Source: Tateyamaria sp. ANG-S1 (lineage in GTDB: Bacteria > Pseudomonadota > Alphaproteobacteria > Rhodobacterales > Rhodobacteraceae). From it: a DNA stretch of 64,000 nucleotides. The notes beneath the pieces were generated by a model, which had not been told where the DNA came from, made no database searches, and worked only from the letters and a program-made list of their open reading frames with translations. Both the position numbers and the translations under genes were made by a program. Where the stretch lies: the NCBI RefSeq assembly GCF_000814025.1, contig NZ_JWLL01000001.1, forward strand, positions 248,001-312,000. Reading direction: 5' to 3'. Below, one piece after another: positions 34,804 to 44,085 of the stretch; position 1 is the stretch's first letter, and each line of letters begins with the position of its first letter.

Positions 34804-36249
34804 GTGAGGGTCTGGCTGGTCCCGATTGCTGCGCTCTTGGTCGCAGCCTGGGCCTTGTTCGTTCTGGAAGGCGCGCGCGCTGGGCTGACCATTGAAGAGC
34901 GCCTTGTCGGTGACACGCCCGTAACCGTTTATTTCAGCGAAGCAGGCGGCCCGCCGGTGATTGTCGCCCACGGCTTTGCAGGGTCACGCCAGATGATGCA
35001 GGGCTATTCCCTTGTGCTGGCGCAGGCCGGGTACACTGTTCACGCCTTTGACTTCGAAGGACACGGGATGCACCCGACGCCCATGGGCGGTGATGTGAAT
35101 GCGATTGAGGGCACGACACAGCGGCTGGTGGATCAGACACGCGCGATGATCGATGATGTGGCGGGCGATCTGCCGGTGGCGCTGCTGGGCCACTCCATGG
35201 CGACCGATGTGCTGGTGCGTGCAGCACAAGATGATCCGCGCGTTGGTCCGCTTGTTTTGCTGTCTGCCTTTTCTTTGGCGATTGATGCCGGACATCCGGC
35301 GCATTTGCTGCTGATAACCGGGGCATGGGAACCGGGACTGACCGATTTTGCCCTTGAAGCGGCGCGGATGGTGGATGCGTCCGCGCGAGAGGGCGAAACG
35401 GTGCGGGATGGGGACGTGGCGCGCCGCGCGGTGCTGGCCCCTTATGCCGAGCATGTGGCGATTTTGCAGTCACGCGCTGGACGGGCGGAGGCGCTGGACT
35501 GGCTGAACGGGTATTATGATCGCGCGGGGGCTGCGACTGTCCCGGTGGCGGGGTGGGCGCTCATCGCGTTGCTCTTCGCGGTGACGGTTTTGGCGCGGCC
35601 TGTGGCATCCTTTTTGCCCGATCGTGCGGCACCTGAAGTGCCGCTGCGCTGGCAACGCTTTGCGTTGGTGGCCGTGGTCCCTGCAATCGGGGCACCGCTT
35701 TTGGCTGCCCCGTTGGACACCCGGGTCTTGCCGGTGCTGGTGGCGGATTACCTGGCGCTGCATTTGGCGATTTACGGGGCTCTTCAGCTTGGACTGTTGT
35801 ACTGGGTTGGGGGGCGTGTGTCGCGACCGTCCGTGTTGGCCGTGTTCATTTTGATCATTTGGGCGTTGGGTGCATTCGGGTTGGCGTTGGATCGCTATGG
35901 TGCGAATTTTGTCCCGACCGGTGATCGGTTCGTGATCATTGCCGCGTTGGCGCTGGGGGCCGTGCCCTTTATGCTGGCCGACGCGCGCGCGGCCTTTGGC
36001 GCGCCGCTCTGGCAAAGGGTGGTGTTGCGATTGACGCTGCTGGTGTCGCTGGGCATCGCTGTCGCGCTGGATTTCGAGGGGCTGTTTTTCCTGATCATGA
36101 TTGCCCCCGTTATCCTGCTGTTTTTCCTGACCTTTGGCGTGATGGGCCGTGCCTTTGCCGCGCGCTCTGGCCCGGCGACGTCCGGCTTGGCGTTGGGCCT
36201 TGTTCTGGCCTGGGCGTTGGGCGTATCCTTTCCGCTGTTTTCCGCGTGA
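34804..36249 (+). CDS. alpha/beta hydrolase fused to a multi-span membrane domain
   Basis: 481 residues from a GTG. Order: N-terminal membrane anchor (VWLVPIAALLVAAWALFVL), an alpha/beta-hydrolase domain with oxyanion HGFAGSRQMM and nucleophile elbow LLGHSMATDV (about residues 45-240), then from about residue 245 eight further hydrophobic helices to the end. The hydrolase would sit outside or at the membrane while the C-terminal half is a membrane bundle of unknown function. The acid and His of the triad cannot be placed with certainty. Between Dabb and acpS on the same strand. Confidence 0.75.
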   Translation: MRVWLVPIAALLVAAWALFVLEGARAGLTIEERLVGDTPVTVYFSEAGGPPVIVAHGFAGSRQMMQGYSLVLAQAGYTVHAFDFEGHGMHPTPMGGDVNAIEGTTQRLVDQTRAMIDDVAGDLPVALLGHSMATDVLVRAAQDDPRVGPLVLLSAFSLAIDAGHPAHLLLITGAWEPGLTDFALEAARMVDASAREGETVRDGDVARRAVLAPYAEHVAILQSRAGRAEALDWLNGYYDRAGAATVPVAGWALIALLFAVTVLARPVASFLPDRAAPEVPLRWQRFALVAVVPAIGAPLLAAPLDTRVLPVLVADYLALHLAIYGALQLGLLYWVGGRVSRPSVLAVFILIIWALGAFGLALDRYGANFVPTGDRFVIIAALALGAVPFMLADARAAFGAPLWQRVVLRLTLLVSLGIAVALDFEGLFFLIMIAPVILLFFLTFGVMGRAFAARSGPATSGLALGLVLAWALGVSFPLFSA

Positions 36250-36257
36250 GGCTTTGA

Positions 36258-36674
36258 ATGATCCTGGGTATCGGCACCGATTTGGCCAACATTGAGCGTA
36301 TTCAGGGCACACTCGATCGCTTCGGCGACCGGTTTCGCAACCGCGTTTTTACCGACATCGAACAGGCCAAGGCCGAGCGGCGGGCGGACACCGCGGGGAC
36401 CTATGCCAAACGCTGGGCCGCGAAAGAGGCGTGTTCCAAGGCGCTGGGCACAGGCCTGCGCATGGGGATCGCATGGAAGGATATGGCGGTGTCCAATCTG
36501 AAGACAGGTCAGCCAGTGATGAAGGTGACAGGTTGGGCGGCAGAAAGACTGACCGAAATGACACCCGAGGGGCATGAGGCGATCATCCATGTCACCCTGA
36601 CCGATGATCACCCTTGGGCACAGGCCTTTGTCGTGATCGAAGCGCGTCCTATTCAATCCGACCCGGTGGCTTGA
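36258..36674 (+). CDS. acpS: holo-[acyl-carrier-protein] synthase
   Basis: Adds the phosphopantetheine arm of CoA to ACP. 138 residues. [14 protein letters not shown] carries the metal Asp, and [15 protein letters not shown] the Glu/Lys active-site motif. Starts eight bases after the hydrolase stop. The order acpS-lepB-rnc-era-recO is conserved in Rhodobacterales. Confidence 0.96.
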   Translation: MILGIGTDLANIERIQGTLDRFGDRFRNRVFTDIEQAKAERRADTAGTYAKRWAAKEACSKALGTGLRMGIAWKDMAVSNLKTGQPVMKVTGWAAERLTEMTPEGHEAIIHVTLTDDHPWAQAFVVIEARPIQSDPVA

Positions 36675-36728
36675 CACCCCCGCATGTCGCCCGCATGTAG
36701 CGCGGAACCCACCCCGAAGGAGCGCGCA

Positions 36729-37553
36729 ATGGCCGCCAAGGAAAAGTCCCAAAATGGCGTGATCGAGACGATCAAGACCATCGTCTATGCGCTGCTGATT
36801 GCGGGTGTGTTTCGGACCCTGTTTTTCCAGCCGTTCTGGATCCCGTCCGGGTCCATGAAAGAGACCCTGCTGATCGGGGATTTCCTGTTCGTGAACAAGA
36901 TGGCTTATGGCTATTCCTACGCCTCGTGCCCGTCGATCCCGGCGATTGGTTTGGATGCGCAGGGGCTGTGCGGCTTCATCGACGGGGACAACACCCGCAT
37001 CTGGGCCGGGCAGCCCGAGCGGGGCGACGTGGTTGTGTTCCGGCATCCGGTGTCGGGCGCGGATTTTATCAAGCGTGTGATCGGTTTGCCCGGTGATACG
37101 GTGCAGGTGCGTGACGGCCAGATCATCCTGAACGGCGAGCCTGTGCCGCAGGAGCCAGCGGGCACTTTCACCGAGGTGTTTGACCGGCAGGGACCGCAGG
37201 GCCTGTTGCCCCGCTGCGAAAGCGGTGCCGTGGGCCAAGGGGCGGCCTGCACCAAGTCGCGGTTCACCGAGACTTTCCCGAATGGTACAGAGCATGTGGT
37301 GCTGAACGTAGGTGTTCAGCAATCCGACAACACGCCGATCTACCGCGTGCCGGAGGGGCACTTCTTTTTCATGGGGGACAACCGGGACAACTCGTCCGAC
37401 AGCCGTTTGGCGCAGGTCGCTGGGGGCGTTGGCTATGTTCCGTTCGAAAACCTGATTGGCCGTGCGGACCGTATCATGTTCTCGTCCGCGGGCCGGTCCA
37501 TGCTGTTCTTCTGGACTTGGCGCAGCGATCGTTACTTCAAGAGGATCGAGTGA
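36729..37553 (+). CDS. lepB: signal peptidase I
   Basis: Cleaves Sec/Tat signal peptides at the outer face of the inner membrane. 274 residues. Membrane anchor [16 protein letters not shown], catalytic Ser in [14 protein letters not shown], catalytic Lys in [12 protein letters not shown], and box [12 protein letters not shown]. Start with GAAGGAG nine bases upstream. Contains an inserted Cys-containing segment between boxes D and E ([12 protein letters not shown]), usual in alphaproteobacteria. Confidence 0.97.
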   Translation: MAAKEKSQNGVIETIKTIVYALLIAGVFRTLFFQPFWIPSGSMKETLLIGDFLFVNKMAYGYSYASCPSIPAIGLDAQGLCGFIDGDNTRIWAGQPERGDVVVFRHPVSGADFIKRVIGLPGDTVQVRDGQIILNGEPVPQEPAGTFTEVFDRQGPQGLLPRCESGAVGQGAACTKSRFTETFPNGTEHVVLNVGVQQSDNTPIYRVPEGHFFFMGDNRDNSSDSRLAQVAGGVGYVPFENLIGRADRIMFSSAGRSMLFFWTWRSDRYFKRIE

Positions 37554-38236
37554 AGCTGGGTGCCGAGCTTTCCGCCTTTGAAGGGCGGATCGGGCATAGC
37601 TTTGCCGCGCCCGAATTGCTGGTCGAGGCAGTGACCCATGCGTCGATGTCCTCGCCCACGCGGTCGGACAACCAGCGGCTGGAGTTTCTGGGGGACCGGG
37701 TTTTGGGTCTGGTGATGGCGCAGGCGCTTTTGGAGGCAGATACTGCCGCGTCGGAAGGCGCATTGGCGCCGCGTTTCAATGCCTTGGTCCGGAAAGAGAC
37801 CTGTGCCGATGTGGCGCGTGATGTCGCGCTGGGTGACGTGCTGCGCTTGGGGCGGTCCGAGATGCTGTCTGGGGGCCGACGCAAGCAGGCCTTGCTGGGT
37901 GATGCAATGGAGGCGGTGATCGCTGCGGTTTATCTTGACGCTGGTTTCGATGCGGCCAAGGCGCTGATCCTGCGCCTTTGGGGCGACCGGATCGCGCTTG
38001 TCGATGCGGATGCGCGGGATGCGAAGACCGCCTTGCAGGAATGGGCGCAGGCCCGTGGCCTGACCCCGCCGCAATATGTTGAGACTGACCGGTCGGGGCC
38101 AGATCATCAGCCCGTGTTCACCATTGCGGCCCGCCTGTCGACGGGGGCGGAGGCCACTGCCACTGCCGGGTCGAAGCGCGAGGCGCAGCAGGCGGCGGCG
38201 CAGGCGTTGCTGAAGGAAGTGGAGGGGTCGGCATGA
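37550..38236 (+). CDS. rnc: ribonuclease III
   Basis: Double-stranded RNA endonuclease. 228 residues from the GTG overlapping the lepB stop (GTGA); an upstream alternative lies inside lepB. RNase III signature [15 protein letters not shown], second acidic site [14 protein letters not shown], and a C-terminal dsRNA-binding domain ([15 protein letters not shown] to [15 protein letters not shown]). Coupled to era by ATGA. Confidence 0.96.
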   Translation: MKLGAELSAFEGRIGHSFAAPELLVEAVTHASMSSPTRSDNQRLEFLGDRVLGLVMAQALLEADTAASEGALAPRFNALVRKETCADVARDVALGDVLRLGRSEMLSGGRRKQALLGDAMEAVIAAVYLDAGFDAAKALILRLWGDRIALVDADARDAKTALQEWAQARGLTPPQYVETDRSGPDHQPVFTIAARLSTGAEATATAGSKREAQQAAAQALLKEVEGSA

Positions 38237-39141
38237 CAACGCGCGCAGGTTTCATCGCCCTGATCGGAGAGCCCAATGCGGGCAAGTCCACGCTCTTGAA
38301 CACGATGGTCGGTGCCAAGGTCAGCATCGTGACCCACAAGGTGCAAACCACCCGCGCCCGTATCCGCGGTGTGGCGATGGAGGGCGACAGCCAGCTTGTG
38401 TTTGTCGACACGCCGGGACTGTTTCAACCACGCCGTCGGTTGGATCGGGCCATGGTCGCGGCGGCCTGGGGTGGCGCGGCGGATGCGGATGTCGTGGTGC
38501 TGATGGTCGAAGCGCATCGCGGCGTAACGCCCGGTGTTGAGCGCATTCTGGAGGGCATGGCCGAGATCGGGCAGGGTCGGACCGTAGCGCTGGTCATCAA
38601 CAAGATTGACCGGGTCGAAGCGCCCGTGCTGCTGGGTCTGACCAAGGATCTGAACGAGCGGTTCGAGTTTGTTGAGACGTTTATGATTTCCGCCGAGAAG
38701 GGCCATGGGGTTCAGACGCTGCGCCAATGGCTTGCCGAACAGGTGCCGGAGGGGCCGTGGCTGTACCCCGAGGACCAGATTGCCGACCTGCCCATGCGCA
38801 TGATCGCGGCCGAGATGACGCGCGAAAAGCTGACCCTGCGCCTGCATCAGGAGCTGCCCTATCAGCTGACCGTCGAGACGGAGAGTTGGGAGGAGCGCAA
38901 GGACGGTTCGGCCAAGGTGGATCAGATCATTTATGTGTCGCGCGATGGGCACAAGGGGATCGTGCTGGGTCATCGGGGCGAGACGATCAAAGCCGTCAGC
39001 AAGGCCGCCCGCGAGGAATTGACCGAGTTTCTGGGCCGCAAGGTGCATCTGTTTTTGCAGGTGAAGGTGCGCGAGAAGTGGCTGGAAGAGGCCGAGCGCT
39101 ATGACCAGATGGGTCTGGATTTCAAAGATGGAAATGCCTGA
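38233..39141 (+). CDS. era: GTPase Era
   Basis: 16S rRNA-binding GTPase needed for 30S assembly. 302 residues. G1 [13 protein letters not shown]3 DTPGLF, G4 NKID, and a C-terminal KH domain with the conserved [18 protein letters not shown]. The ATGA overlap with rnc matches the conserved rnc-era pair. Confidence 0.97.
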   Translation: MTTRAGFIALIGEPNAGKSTLLNTMVGAKVSIVTHKVQTTRARIRGVAMEGDSQLVFVDTPGLFQPRRRLDRAMVAAAWGGAADADVVVLMVEAHRGVTPGVERILEGMAEIGQGRTVALVINKIDRVEAPVLLGLTKDLNERFEFVETFMISAEKGHGVQTLRQWLAEQVPEGPWLYPEDQIADLPMRMIAAEMTREKLTLRLHQELPYQLTVETESWEERKDGSAKVDQIIYVSRDGHKGIVLGHRGETIKAVSKAAREELTEFLGRKVHLFLQVKVREKWLEEAERYDQMGLDFKDGNA

Positions 39142-39198
39142 GCTTTTTGCTGACCGGCCCTCCGGGGGGGATTTTTTTGAAACAGGGAAGCGGGGGAC

Positions 39199-39531
39199 GT
39201 GGTGCCTCGTTTGACCTCTCGTTTTTGGGTGGATGCGTATTTGGCGCGCTTGCGGTTTGCTGACATTCCGGGCTTTGTCGTGGCCCATGGGGATGACACG
39301 GGCGGGGCGGTTCTGGTGAAGCTGAACACGCTGGATGGCCAAGCGGTGCTCTATCAGCGGTCCTTTGATCTGATGACGGACACGCGGGTCTGGGCGGAGT
39401 TGGCCTCTGGGCCTGAGCCCGATGTGGATGCCGCTGTGACCCGGCAGCGTGGGTTTGATCCTGATCTGTGGGTGATCGAGGTGGAGGACCGTGCCGGGCG
39501 CCACCTGCTGGATCAGGAGGGGCTGGCCTGA
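39199..39531 (+). CDS. DUF1491 family protein
   Basis: 110 residues, GTG start (a second GTG follows). Features of DUF1491: [20 protein letters not shown] at the start, [17 protein letters not shown], and the C-terminal [19 protein letters not shown]. Small soluble protein, only in alphaproteobacteria, commonly between era and recO. Function unknown. Confidence 0.85.
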   Translation: MVPRLTSRFWVDAYLARLRFADIPGFVVAHGDDTGGAVLVKLNTLDGQAVLYQRSFDLMTDTRVWAELASGPEPDVDAAVTRQRGFDPDLWVIEVEDRAGRHLLDQEGLA

Positions 39532-39532
39532 G

Positions 39533-40258
39533 ATGGAGTGGCGCGGCACGGGCATATTGCTGAACGTGCGGCGGCATGGAGAGACCAGTGCCATCATTGA
39601 CGTTTTTACCGAAGAGAAGGGGCGTCATGCAGGGGTCGTGCGGGGTGGCACCAGCCGCAAGATTGCACCCATCCTGCAGCCGGGCGCGCAGTTGGATGTC
39701 GCGTGGCGTGCGCGGCTTGAGGACCATATCGGCAGTTTCGCCGTTGAGCCCGTGCGCAGCCGCGCCGCTTTGGTTATGGGCAACCGGTTGGCGCTGGCGG
39801 GGCTGAATGCTGTGACTGGTCTGTTGGTTTTTTGTCTGCCAGAGCGTGAGGCCCATGGCCCGCTATACCGGCGGACTGAGGCTTTGCTGGATCTGCTGGG
39901 ACAGGATGAGATTTGGCCGTTGGCCTACCTGCAATGGGAGTTGGCGCTGCTTGAGGAGATGGGCTTTGGCCTCGACCTGACCACCTGTGCCGTGACCGGG
40001 GCGACGGAGGGGTTGGCCTATGTCTCGCCAAAATCGGGGCGGGCCGTTTCGAAAGCAGGCGCCGGTGTCTGGGCGAGCCGGCTTTTGCCTTTGCCACCTG
40101 TGCTGCGGCGCGAGGGGGATGCGCCAGACGCAGAGATTGCGCAGGGGTTGGAAACGACGGGGTACTTCCTGACCAATCATCTTGCACCGGATCTGGGATC
40201 AAAGCCGTTGCCTGAAGCGCGGGCGCGCTTTGTCGATGCGTTTAGTCGGACGTTGTGA
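39533..40258 (+). CDS. recO: DNA repair protein RecO
   Basis: Loads RecA with RecF/RecR. 241 residues. N-terminal OB fold [22 protein letters not shown] and the [15 protein letters not shown] region, then a helical C-terminal domain. The C-terminal zinc cysteines of many RecO proteins are reduced to one ([11 protein letters not shown]), as in other alphaproteobacteria. The ATG lies one base after the DUF1491 stop. End of the long plus-strand housekeeping run. Confidence 0.94.
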   Translation: MEWRGTGILLNVRRHGETSAIIDVFTEEKGRHAGVVRGGTSRKIAPILQPGAQLDVAWRARLEDHIGSFAVEPVRSRAALVMGNRLALAGLNAVTGLLVFCLPEREAHGPLYRRTEALLDLLGQDEIWPLAYLQWELALLEEMGFGLDLTTCAVTGATEGLAYVSPKSGRAVSKAGAGVWASRLLPLPPVLRREGDAPDAEIAQGLETTGYFLTNHLAPDLGSKPLPEARARFVDAFSRTL

Positions 40259-40552
40259 CCGCGATCGCGTCCTCGTCATCATTGCGCAGGAACAGAGCGC
40301 CCTCACGCACATCGGATGCCAGCGTGTCGAGATATGTGTTCGCTCGAACCAACGATACGGCATCGTGTTTGTGGTGTAGAGGCTGTTGTGCGGGCCTTGG
40401 TTCGATGCCGGATCACCCGCCGCGCATTCGAGCGTCACAGAGCCGAGCAATGCGGTGCCGTAGCGCGCCACGGTTTCGTTTGCCTGACAAGCCTGGAGCG
40501 ACGCTATAAGGTTCAGCGCCGCGGCCCGGATTACATACGTGTCACTGATGGA
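40259..40552. other. 294-base gap with traces of a decayed minus-strand gene
   Basis: No intact gene. Read on the minus strand, two different frames look protein-like in succession: one from about 40540 to 40400 (segments RAAALNLIASLQACQANETV and ARYGTALLGSVTLE), and then another ending at a TAA at 40242 with RANTYLDTLASDVREG and [19 protein letters not shown] frame change near 40390-40420 would join them, so this may be a frameshifted gene remnant. The second frame's last codons overlap recO by 17 bases. Evidence is only amino-acid plausibility. Confidence 0.35.
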
Positions 40553-41077
40553 TCACTTAAGCGCCATCACCAGATCAACCAAGGCGGCAAAGGCAACAAG
40601 TGCCTCGCCGTCATCTGTTTGCATCTGTTTGAGGCCGACCAGGGAGCCATAGGCGGAGCGGGCGAAATCTTCGTTCGTGACACCGATGCCGGACATGAGG
40701 TCGGTCAGACGCGCAAGGCGTGCCTTGTCGACTTCACCCAGGGCCTTGGCAACTGCTTTGTCCTGCTGCGCCCAGGCGCGCAGGGCGGGGCCTGCGCTGT
40801 CTTCCTGCACGCTTTGTCCGAAGCGGATCATCTTGTCCGTCGGGGTGCCATCTTGTGCGCTGTCTTCGGCCAATGTGGCCATTGCACGGCTTTTCCATTC
40901 GGCCAGCAGGGCCTTTTGGAAGGCGGGTACATCCTTGAAATGCCAGTAAAAAGACCCTTTGGATGTCTTCAGGTGTCGTGAGAGTGGTTCTGCCCGGAGC
41001 GCAAGGGGCCCGTGGGCGGTGAGCTGTTCAAGCCCGGCGTCGATCCAGGCGGCGGGGGAGAGAGGTGCTTTGGCCAT
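40553..41077 (-). CDS. TetR/AcrR-family regulator
   Basis: 174 residues. N-terminal helix-turn-helix ending in the typical SKGSFYWHFKDVPAFQKALL, then a helical ligand-binding domain of about 120 residues. Effector unknown. The next gene on the same strand, upstream of it, encodes a LysE-family exporter (135 bases away), a possible target. Confidence 0.88.
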   Translation of the reverse strand: MAKAPLSPAAWIDAGLEQLTAHGPLALRAEPLSRHLKTSKGSFYWHFKDVPAFQKALLAEWKSRAMATLAEDSAQDGTPTDKMIRFGQSVQEDSAGPALRAWAQQDKAVAKALGEVDKARLARLTDLMSGIGVTNEDFARSAYGSLVGLKQMQTDDGEALVAFAALVDLVMALK

Positions 41078-41211
41078 AATCGTGCGATACGCTTGGGTAT
41101 GCAGGGGCGCAAGCGAAAGCGGCTGTGGCTTCCGCTATGAGCGTGTTGCCGCACATGGTGCGAAAAAAGTTGCCACTCTTGTGCGCAAAGCGGGCGTTTG
41201 GCGGGTCGTGG

Positions 41212-41802
41212 CTAGAGGCCGGATGCGACGGCCAAACCGACCACCAAAAGCATGGATGCGGCCATGGCATAGTTGATCCGCCGTTGCAGATGCGGGGCGA
41301 GGTCGAGGGCCTTGAGCTGGACGCCGAACCAGACCCACGCAATGTGTATCGGGATCCAGATTGCCTTTATGATCAGGAGCTTCCAGGCAAACTCTGCCAT
41401 GACGGTCTCTGGCATGAGGGGGAACCCTGTGAAGAGAGCGGTGTTCACTGCGTAGCCCTTGGGATTGATGGGTTGCAGGAGGATGCCGGCCCATACGCCG
41501 GGCTCACGTTGCGCCTTGGCAAAGGCGACGTCGGAGCCTGCCAGTGCTATTCGAAGCGCGAGATAGAGAAGGTAGGCCGTTGATACTGTGAAGAGAATTG
41601 TGCGCACGATGGGGTTGGCGAGGATGAGCGCGGCCAGCCCGGCGATGACTGCCACGATCACGATGGTATTGCCCAGAAAGAGGCCAAGCACGTATCGCAA
41701 GCCGACCCGCATGCCAAAGGCGGCGCCCACGCCAGCAGCTGACAGCACGCCCGGACCCGGCGTGACGATCAGGAAAAAGACGGCGGCGGCGAAGGTGAGC
41801 AT
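41212..41802 (-). CDS. LysE-family exporter
   Basis: 196-residue inner-membrane protein. The family motif ends FFLIVTPGPGVLSAAGVGAA; NPKGYAVNTALFTGF is the second typical motif. Six helices. It differs clearly from the other LysE-type protein at 24794, so it is not a recent duplicate. Its upstream region (41803-42060) holds the unusual repeat arrays described separately. Confidence 0.85.
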   Translation of the reverse strand: MLTFAAAVFFLIVTPGPGVLSAAGVGAAFGMRVGLRYVLGLFLGNTIVIVAVIAGLAALILANPIVRTILFTVSTAYLLYLALRIALAGSDVAFAKAQREPGVWAGILLQPINPKGYAVNTALFTGFPLMPETVMAEFAWKLLIIKAIWIPIHIAWVWFGVQLKALDLAPHLQRRINYAMAASMLLVVGLAVASGL

Positions 41803-41934
41803 TGGGTCAGAATGGCGGAGCCTACGCCAAGGTCAATGCGGGAACGGGCACCGTACGCGCAACGGTTAACGGGCGTTTTGCGCGGGAGGGGCGGATATGC
41901 GGGTTAACGCCTTTGTTTGTTGGGAAAACGGCGA

Positions 41935-41985
41935 TGCACCAGCCGTGCACCCCCTGTGCACCCCCCCGTACACCGTTTGTGCACC
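41935..41985. repeat. five TGCACC motifs at one-helical-turn spacing
   Basis: TGCACC starts at 41935, 41946, 41957, (TACACC) 41969 and 41980, so the steps are 11, 11, 12 and 11 bases. All copies have the same orientation, and most spacers end in G. This looks like an iteron-type array or a protein-binding array on one DNA face. The units are too short for CRISPR. Confidence 0.65.
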
Positions 41986-42062
41986 AAAGCGCGGGTTAAC
42001 GGTGCGTGCGGTGGTGAAGGTTAAGGGTGGGTTAATGATGTATGGAGGGCCCAGATGCAGAG

Positions 42063-42092
42063 AGGCCGGGCTGACGCCCGGCCTGTGGTTTT
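42063..42092. terminator. GC hairpin in the lysE-mcd gap
   Basis: 9-bp perfect stem AGGCCGGGC / GCCCGGCCT with loop TGAC, followed on the plus strand by GTGGTTTT. No plus-strand gene lies just upstream, so it more likely acts as a stable 3' end for mcd read from the other strand, without a U-run there. Confidence 0.5.
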
Positions 42093-42108
42093 GGTGATCT
42101 TGGGTGGC

Positions 42109-42127
42109 GGCGGGGTGAAACCCCGCC
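42109..42127. repeat. REP-like hairpin next to the mcd stop
   Basis: Stem GGCGGGGT / ACCCCGCC with a 3-base loop, followed by CTACCGG. The word GGGGTGAAACCCCGCCCTACC is of a type common as dispersed repeats in Rhodobacterales intergenic DNA. Only one copy was seen in this window. Confidence 0.45.
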
Positions 42128-42140
42128 CTACCGGTTTTCG

Positions 42141-43829
42141 TCAGCCGAGGATGCGGCGGGCGATGACCTGCGCCTGAATTTCGGCGGCCCCTTCGAAGAT
42201 GTTGAGGATGCGGGCGTCGCAGAGGACGCGGGAGATTTTGTACTCAAGCGCGAAACCGTTTCCGCCGTGGATTTGCAGACCGTTGTCCGCAGCGGCCCAG
42301 GCCACGCGGGCGCCGAGCAGCTTGGCCATGCCGGCCTCAACATCGCAGCGGCGGCCCTCATCCTTCTCGAAGGCCGAGAAATAGGTGAGCTGACGTGCCA
42401 CCATGATCTCGACCGCCATCATCGCCAGTTTGTTGGCGACGCGGGGGAAGTTGATCAGCGCCTTGCCGAATTGCTTGCGGTCCAGTGCATATTGCATCGA
42501 GATGTCGAGCGCCGATTGCGCCACGCCGATGGCGCGGGCTGCAGTCTGGATACGGGCCGATTCGAAAGTCTCCATCAATTGCTTGAAGCCTTTGCCCTCT
42601 TCGCCGCCGAGCAGGTTTTCACCTTTGACGTGGAAGTCATCGAAACCCAGTTCGTATTCTTTCATGCCGCGGTAGCCGAGCACTTCGATCTCGCCGCCGG
42701 TCATGCCCTCGGTGGGGAAGGGGTTTTCGTCGGTGCCGGGTGTCTTTTCCGCGAGGAACATTGACAGACCCTTGTAGTCGGTCGTGTTCGGGTCGGTGCG
42801 CGCGAGCAGCGTCATCACTTGCGTGCGCGTGGCGTGGGTGATCCAGGTCTTGTTGCCTGTGATCTTGTAGTCGCCGTTGTCGTCCTTGACCGCGCGGGTG
42901 CGGAGCGAGCCGAGGTCGGAGCCGGTGTTTGGCTCGGTGAACACGGCGGTGGGCAGCGTTTCGGCGCTGGCCAGTTGCGGCAGCCACTTTTGTTTCTGCT
43001 CTTCGGTGCCGCCCGCGATGATCAGTTCGGCGGCAATCTCGGAGCGGGTGCCCAGCGAGCCGACGCCGATATAGCCGCGCGACAATTCTTCGGACACGAC
43101 GCACATGGATGCTTTCGACAGGCCAAAGCCGCCGTATTCTTCGGGGATGGTCAGGCCGAAGACACCCATCTCGGCCAGTTCCTCGATCACCTCCATGGGG
43201 ATGAGTTCATCCTTGAGGTGCCAGTCATGGGCAAAGGGCTCGACCTTTTCGATGGCGTAGCGGCGGAACTGTTCGCGGATCATTTCCAGCTCTTCGTCGA
43301 GGCCGGAGGCACCCACGGTGATTTCCGCGCTGCGTTCCTGCATCAACTCGACAAGGCGGATGCGCGCCGCTTGGGTGTTGCCGCCTTGGGTCAGCGTCAT
43401 CACGGCGGGGTCCATCATGCCGCGCATGTCGTCTTGGGACAGGCCCAGATCCTGCAGGCGAAGCACTTCGCCCTGGTTCATCTGGATGCCGCCGTAGATC
43501 TGCCAGAGGTATTCGCCGAATGCGATCTGGTGAATCAGCGCCTCGACCTCGCCAAACTTGGATTGGGCATCCAGCGCGTCGGCCCATTTCTGCATTTGGA
43601 GCAGTGATTCGGAGTAGGTGGCCAACCAGGCCAGCCCATGTGCGGCCGTCTGATGTTCCTCGACCAGCGCACCGGACACGCGGCCATCGACGCTGAGTTG
43701 GTCGCGCAGACGGGTGCGGGCCAGTTCCGTGATCTCTTCGACCGGTTTGAGCGCTGCACGTGTCAGACCAAGCAGGTCATCCAGCAAAATGGGCGTGACC
43801 GCCCCCATATCCTGTCCGTCATGTGCCAT
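42141..43829 (-). CDS. mcd: (2S)-methylsuccinyl-CoA dehydrogenase
   Basis: FAD enzyme oxidising methylsuccinyl-CoA to mesaconyl-CoA in the ethylmalonyl-CoA pathway of acetate assimilation. 562 residues; ATG with GAGGAG seven bases upstream. An N-terminal helical extension of about 170 residues precedes a complete acyl-CoA dehydrogenase domain (TIPEEYGGFGLSKASMCVV, TEPNTGSDLGSLRTRA, QIHGGNGFALEYKISRVLCD, ILNIFEGAAEIQAQVIARR). That extension and the C-terminal pattern are typical of Mcd rather than ordinary acyl-CoA dehydrogenases. Electrons go to ETF (etfAB at 56-58 kb). Alternative: another long acyl-CoA dehydrogenase. Confidence 0.85.
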   Translation of the reverse strand: MAHDGQDMGAVTPILLDDLLGLTRAALKPVEEITELARTRLRDQLSVDGRVSGALVEEHQTAAHGLAWLATYSESLLQMQKWADALDAQSKFGEVEALIHQIAFGEYLWQIYGGIQMNQGEVLRLQDLGLSQDDMRGMMDPAVMTLTQGGNTQAARIRLVELMQERSAEITVGASGLDEELEMIREQFRRYAIEKVEPFAHDWHLKDELIPMEVIEELAEMGVFGLTIPEEYGGFGLSKASMCVVSEELSRGYIGVGSLGTRSEIAAELIIAGGTEEQKQKWLPQLASAETLPTAVFTEPNTGSDLGSLRTRAVKDDNGDYKITGNKTWITHATRTQVMTLLARTDPNTTDYKGLSMFLAEKTPGTDENPFPTEGMTGGEIEVLGYRGMKEYELGFDDFHVKGENLLGGEEGKGFKQLMETFESARIQTAARAIGVAQSALDISMQYALDRKQFGKALINFPRVANKLAMMAVEIMVARQLTYFSAFEKDEGRRCDVEAGMAKLLGARVAWAAADNGLQIHGGNGFALEYKISRVLCDARILNIFEGAAEIQAQVIARRILG

Positions 43830-43929
43830 GGCTTGGCTCCTCATTCTTAGCTCCGTCACGGCTTATCTAGTTCGCAGGTGCAGCGCAACAAATATTCATT
43901 TTGGTGCGGCCATTTGTTCGTTTCTTGCG

Positions 43930-43980
43930 TGGCACTATACTGCAGTGCAGCATGCAATTGGGTGGCTATAGTATTGCACA
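43930..43980. promoter_or_regulatory. mcd upstream region with TGCA-rich inverted repeats
   Basis: Contains GCACT-N7-AGTGC (43932-43948) overlapping TGCAGCATGCA (43946-43956), and a TATAG/TTGCAC segment (43967-43979). The segment lies about 100-150 bases 5' of the mcd start and downstream of the XRE terminator region, a plausible operator/promoter position. No known regulator motif matches well. Confidence 0.35.
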
Positions 43981-43988
43981 AAATAAAA

Positions 43989-44009
43989 CCGCGCCCAAGT
44001 TGGGCGCGG
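43989..44009 (-). terminator. terminator of the XRE gene
   Basis: A stem of 9-10 bp (CCGCGCCCAA / TTGGGCGCGG, tight loop) is followed on the minus strand by TTTTATTTT, a classical U-run, about 80 bases beyond the XRE stop. Confidence 0.75.
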
Positions 44010-44085
44010 CGTTACTCGTAAATCTCACTGAAAACTCATGCATTTGCCCCTGGCGTCAGGCGCTATGCATGTCCAATGGAGGTGA

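Larger units (their letters stand above)
41803..42140. other. 338-base gene-free gap rich in short repeats
   Basis: No credible ORF. It contains GTTAAC at 41864, 41903 and 41995 plus GTTAAG/GTTAAT near 42019 and 42030, an 11-bp phased array of TGCACC words (41935-41985), and two GC-rich hairpins before the mcd stop. Two copies of GCGGGTTAACG flank the TGCACC array. Confidence 0.6.

Noticed and set aside
35895-37763. 622-codon minus-strand ORF opposite the hydrolase, acpS and lepB genes
   Set aside because: It spans three real genes on the other strand and has shadow-like composition.
40199-40471. 90-codon minus-strand ORF MARYGTALLG...
   Set aside because: Its second half reads into recO in an implausible frame (Arg/Cys-rich); only its first part looks protein-like, so it is reported as a possible remnant instead.
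41935-41985. CRISPR array
   Set aside because: Repeat unit of 6 bases and spacers of about 5 bases are far too short, and no cas genes are present.
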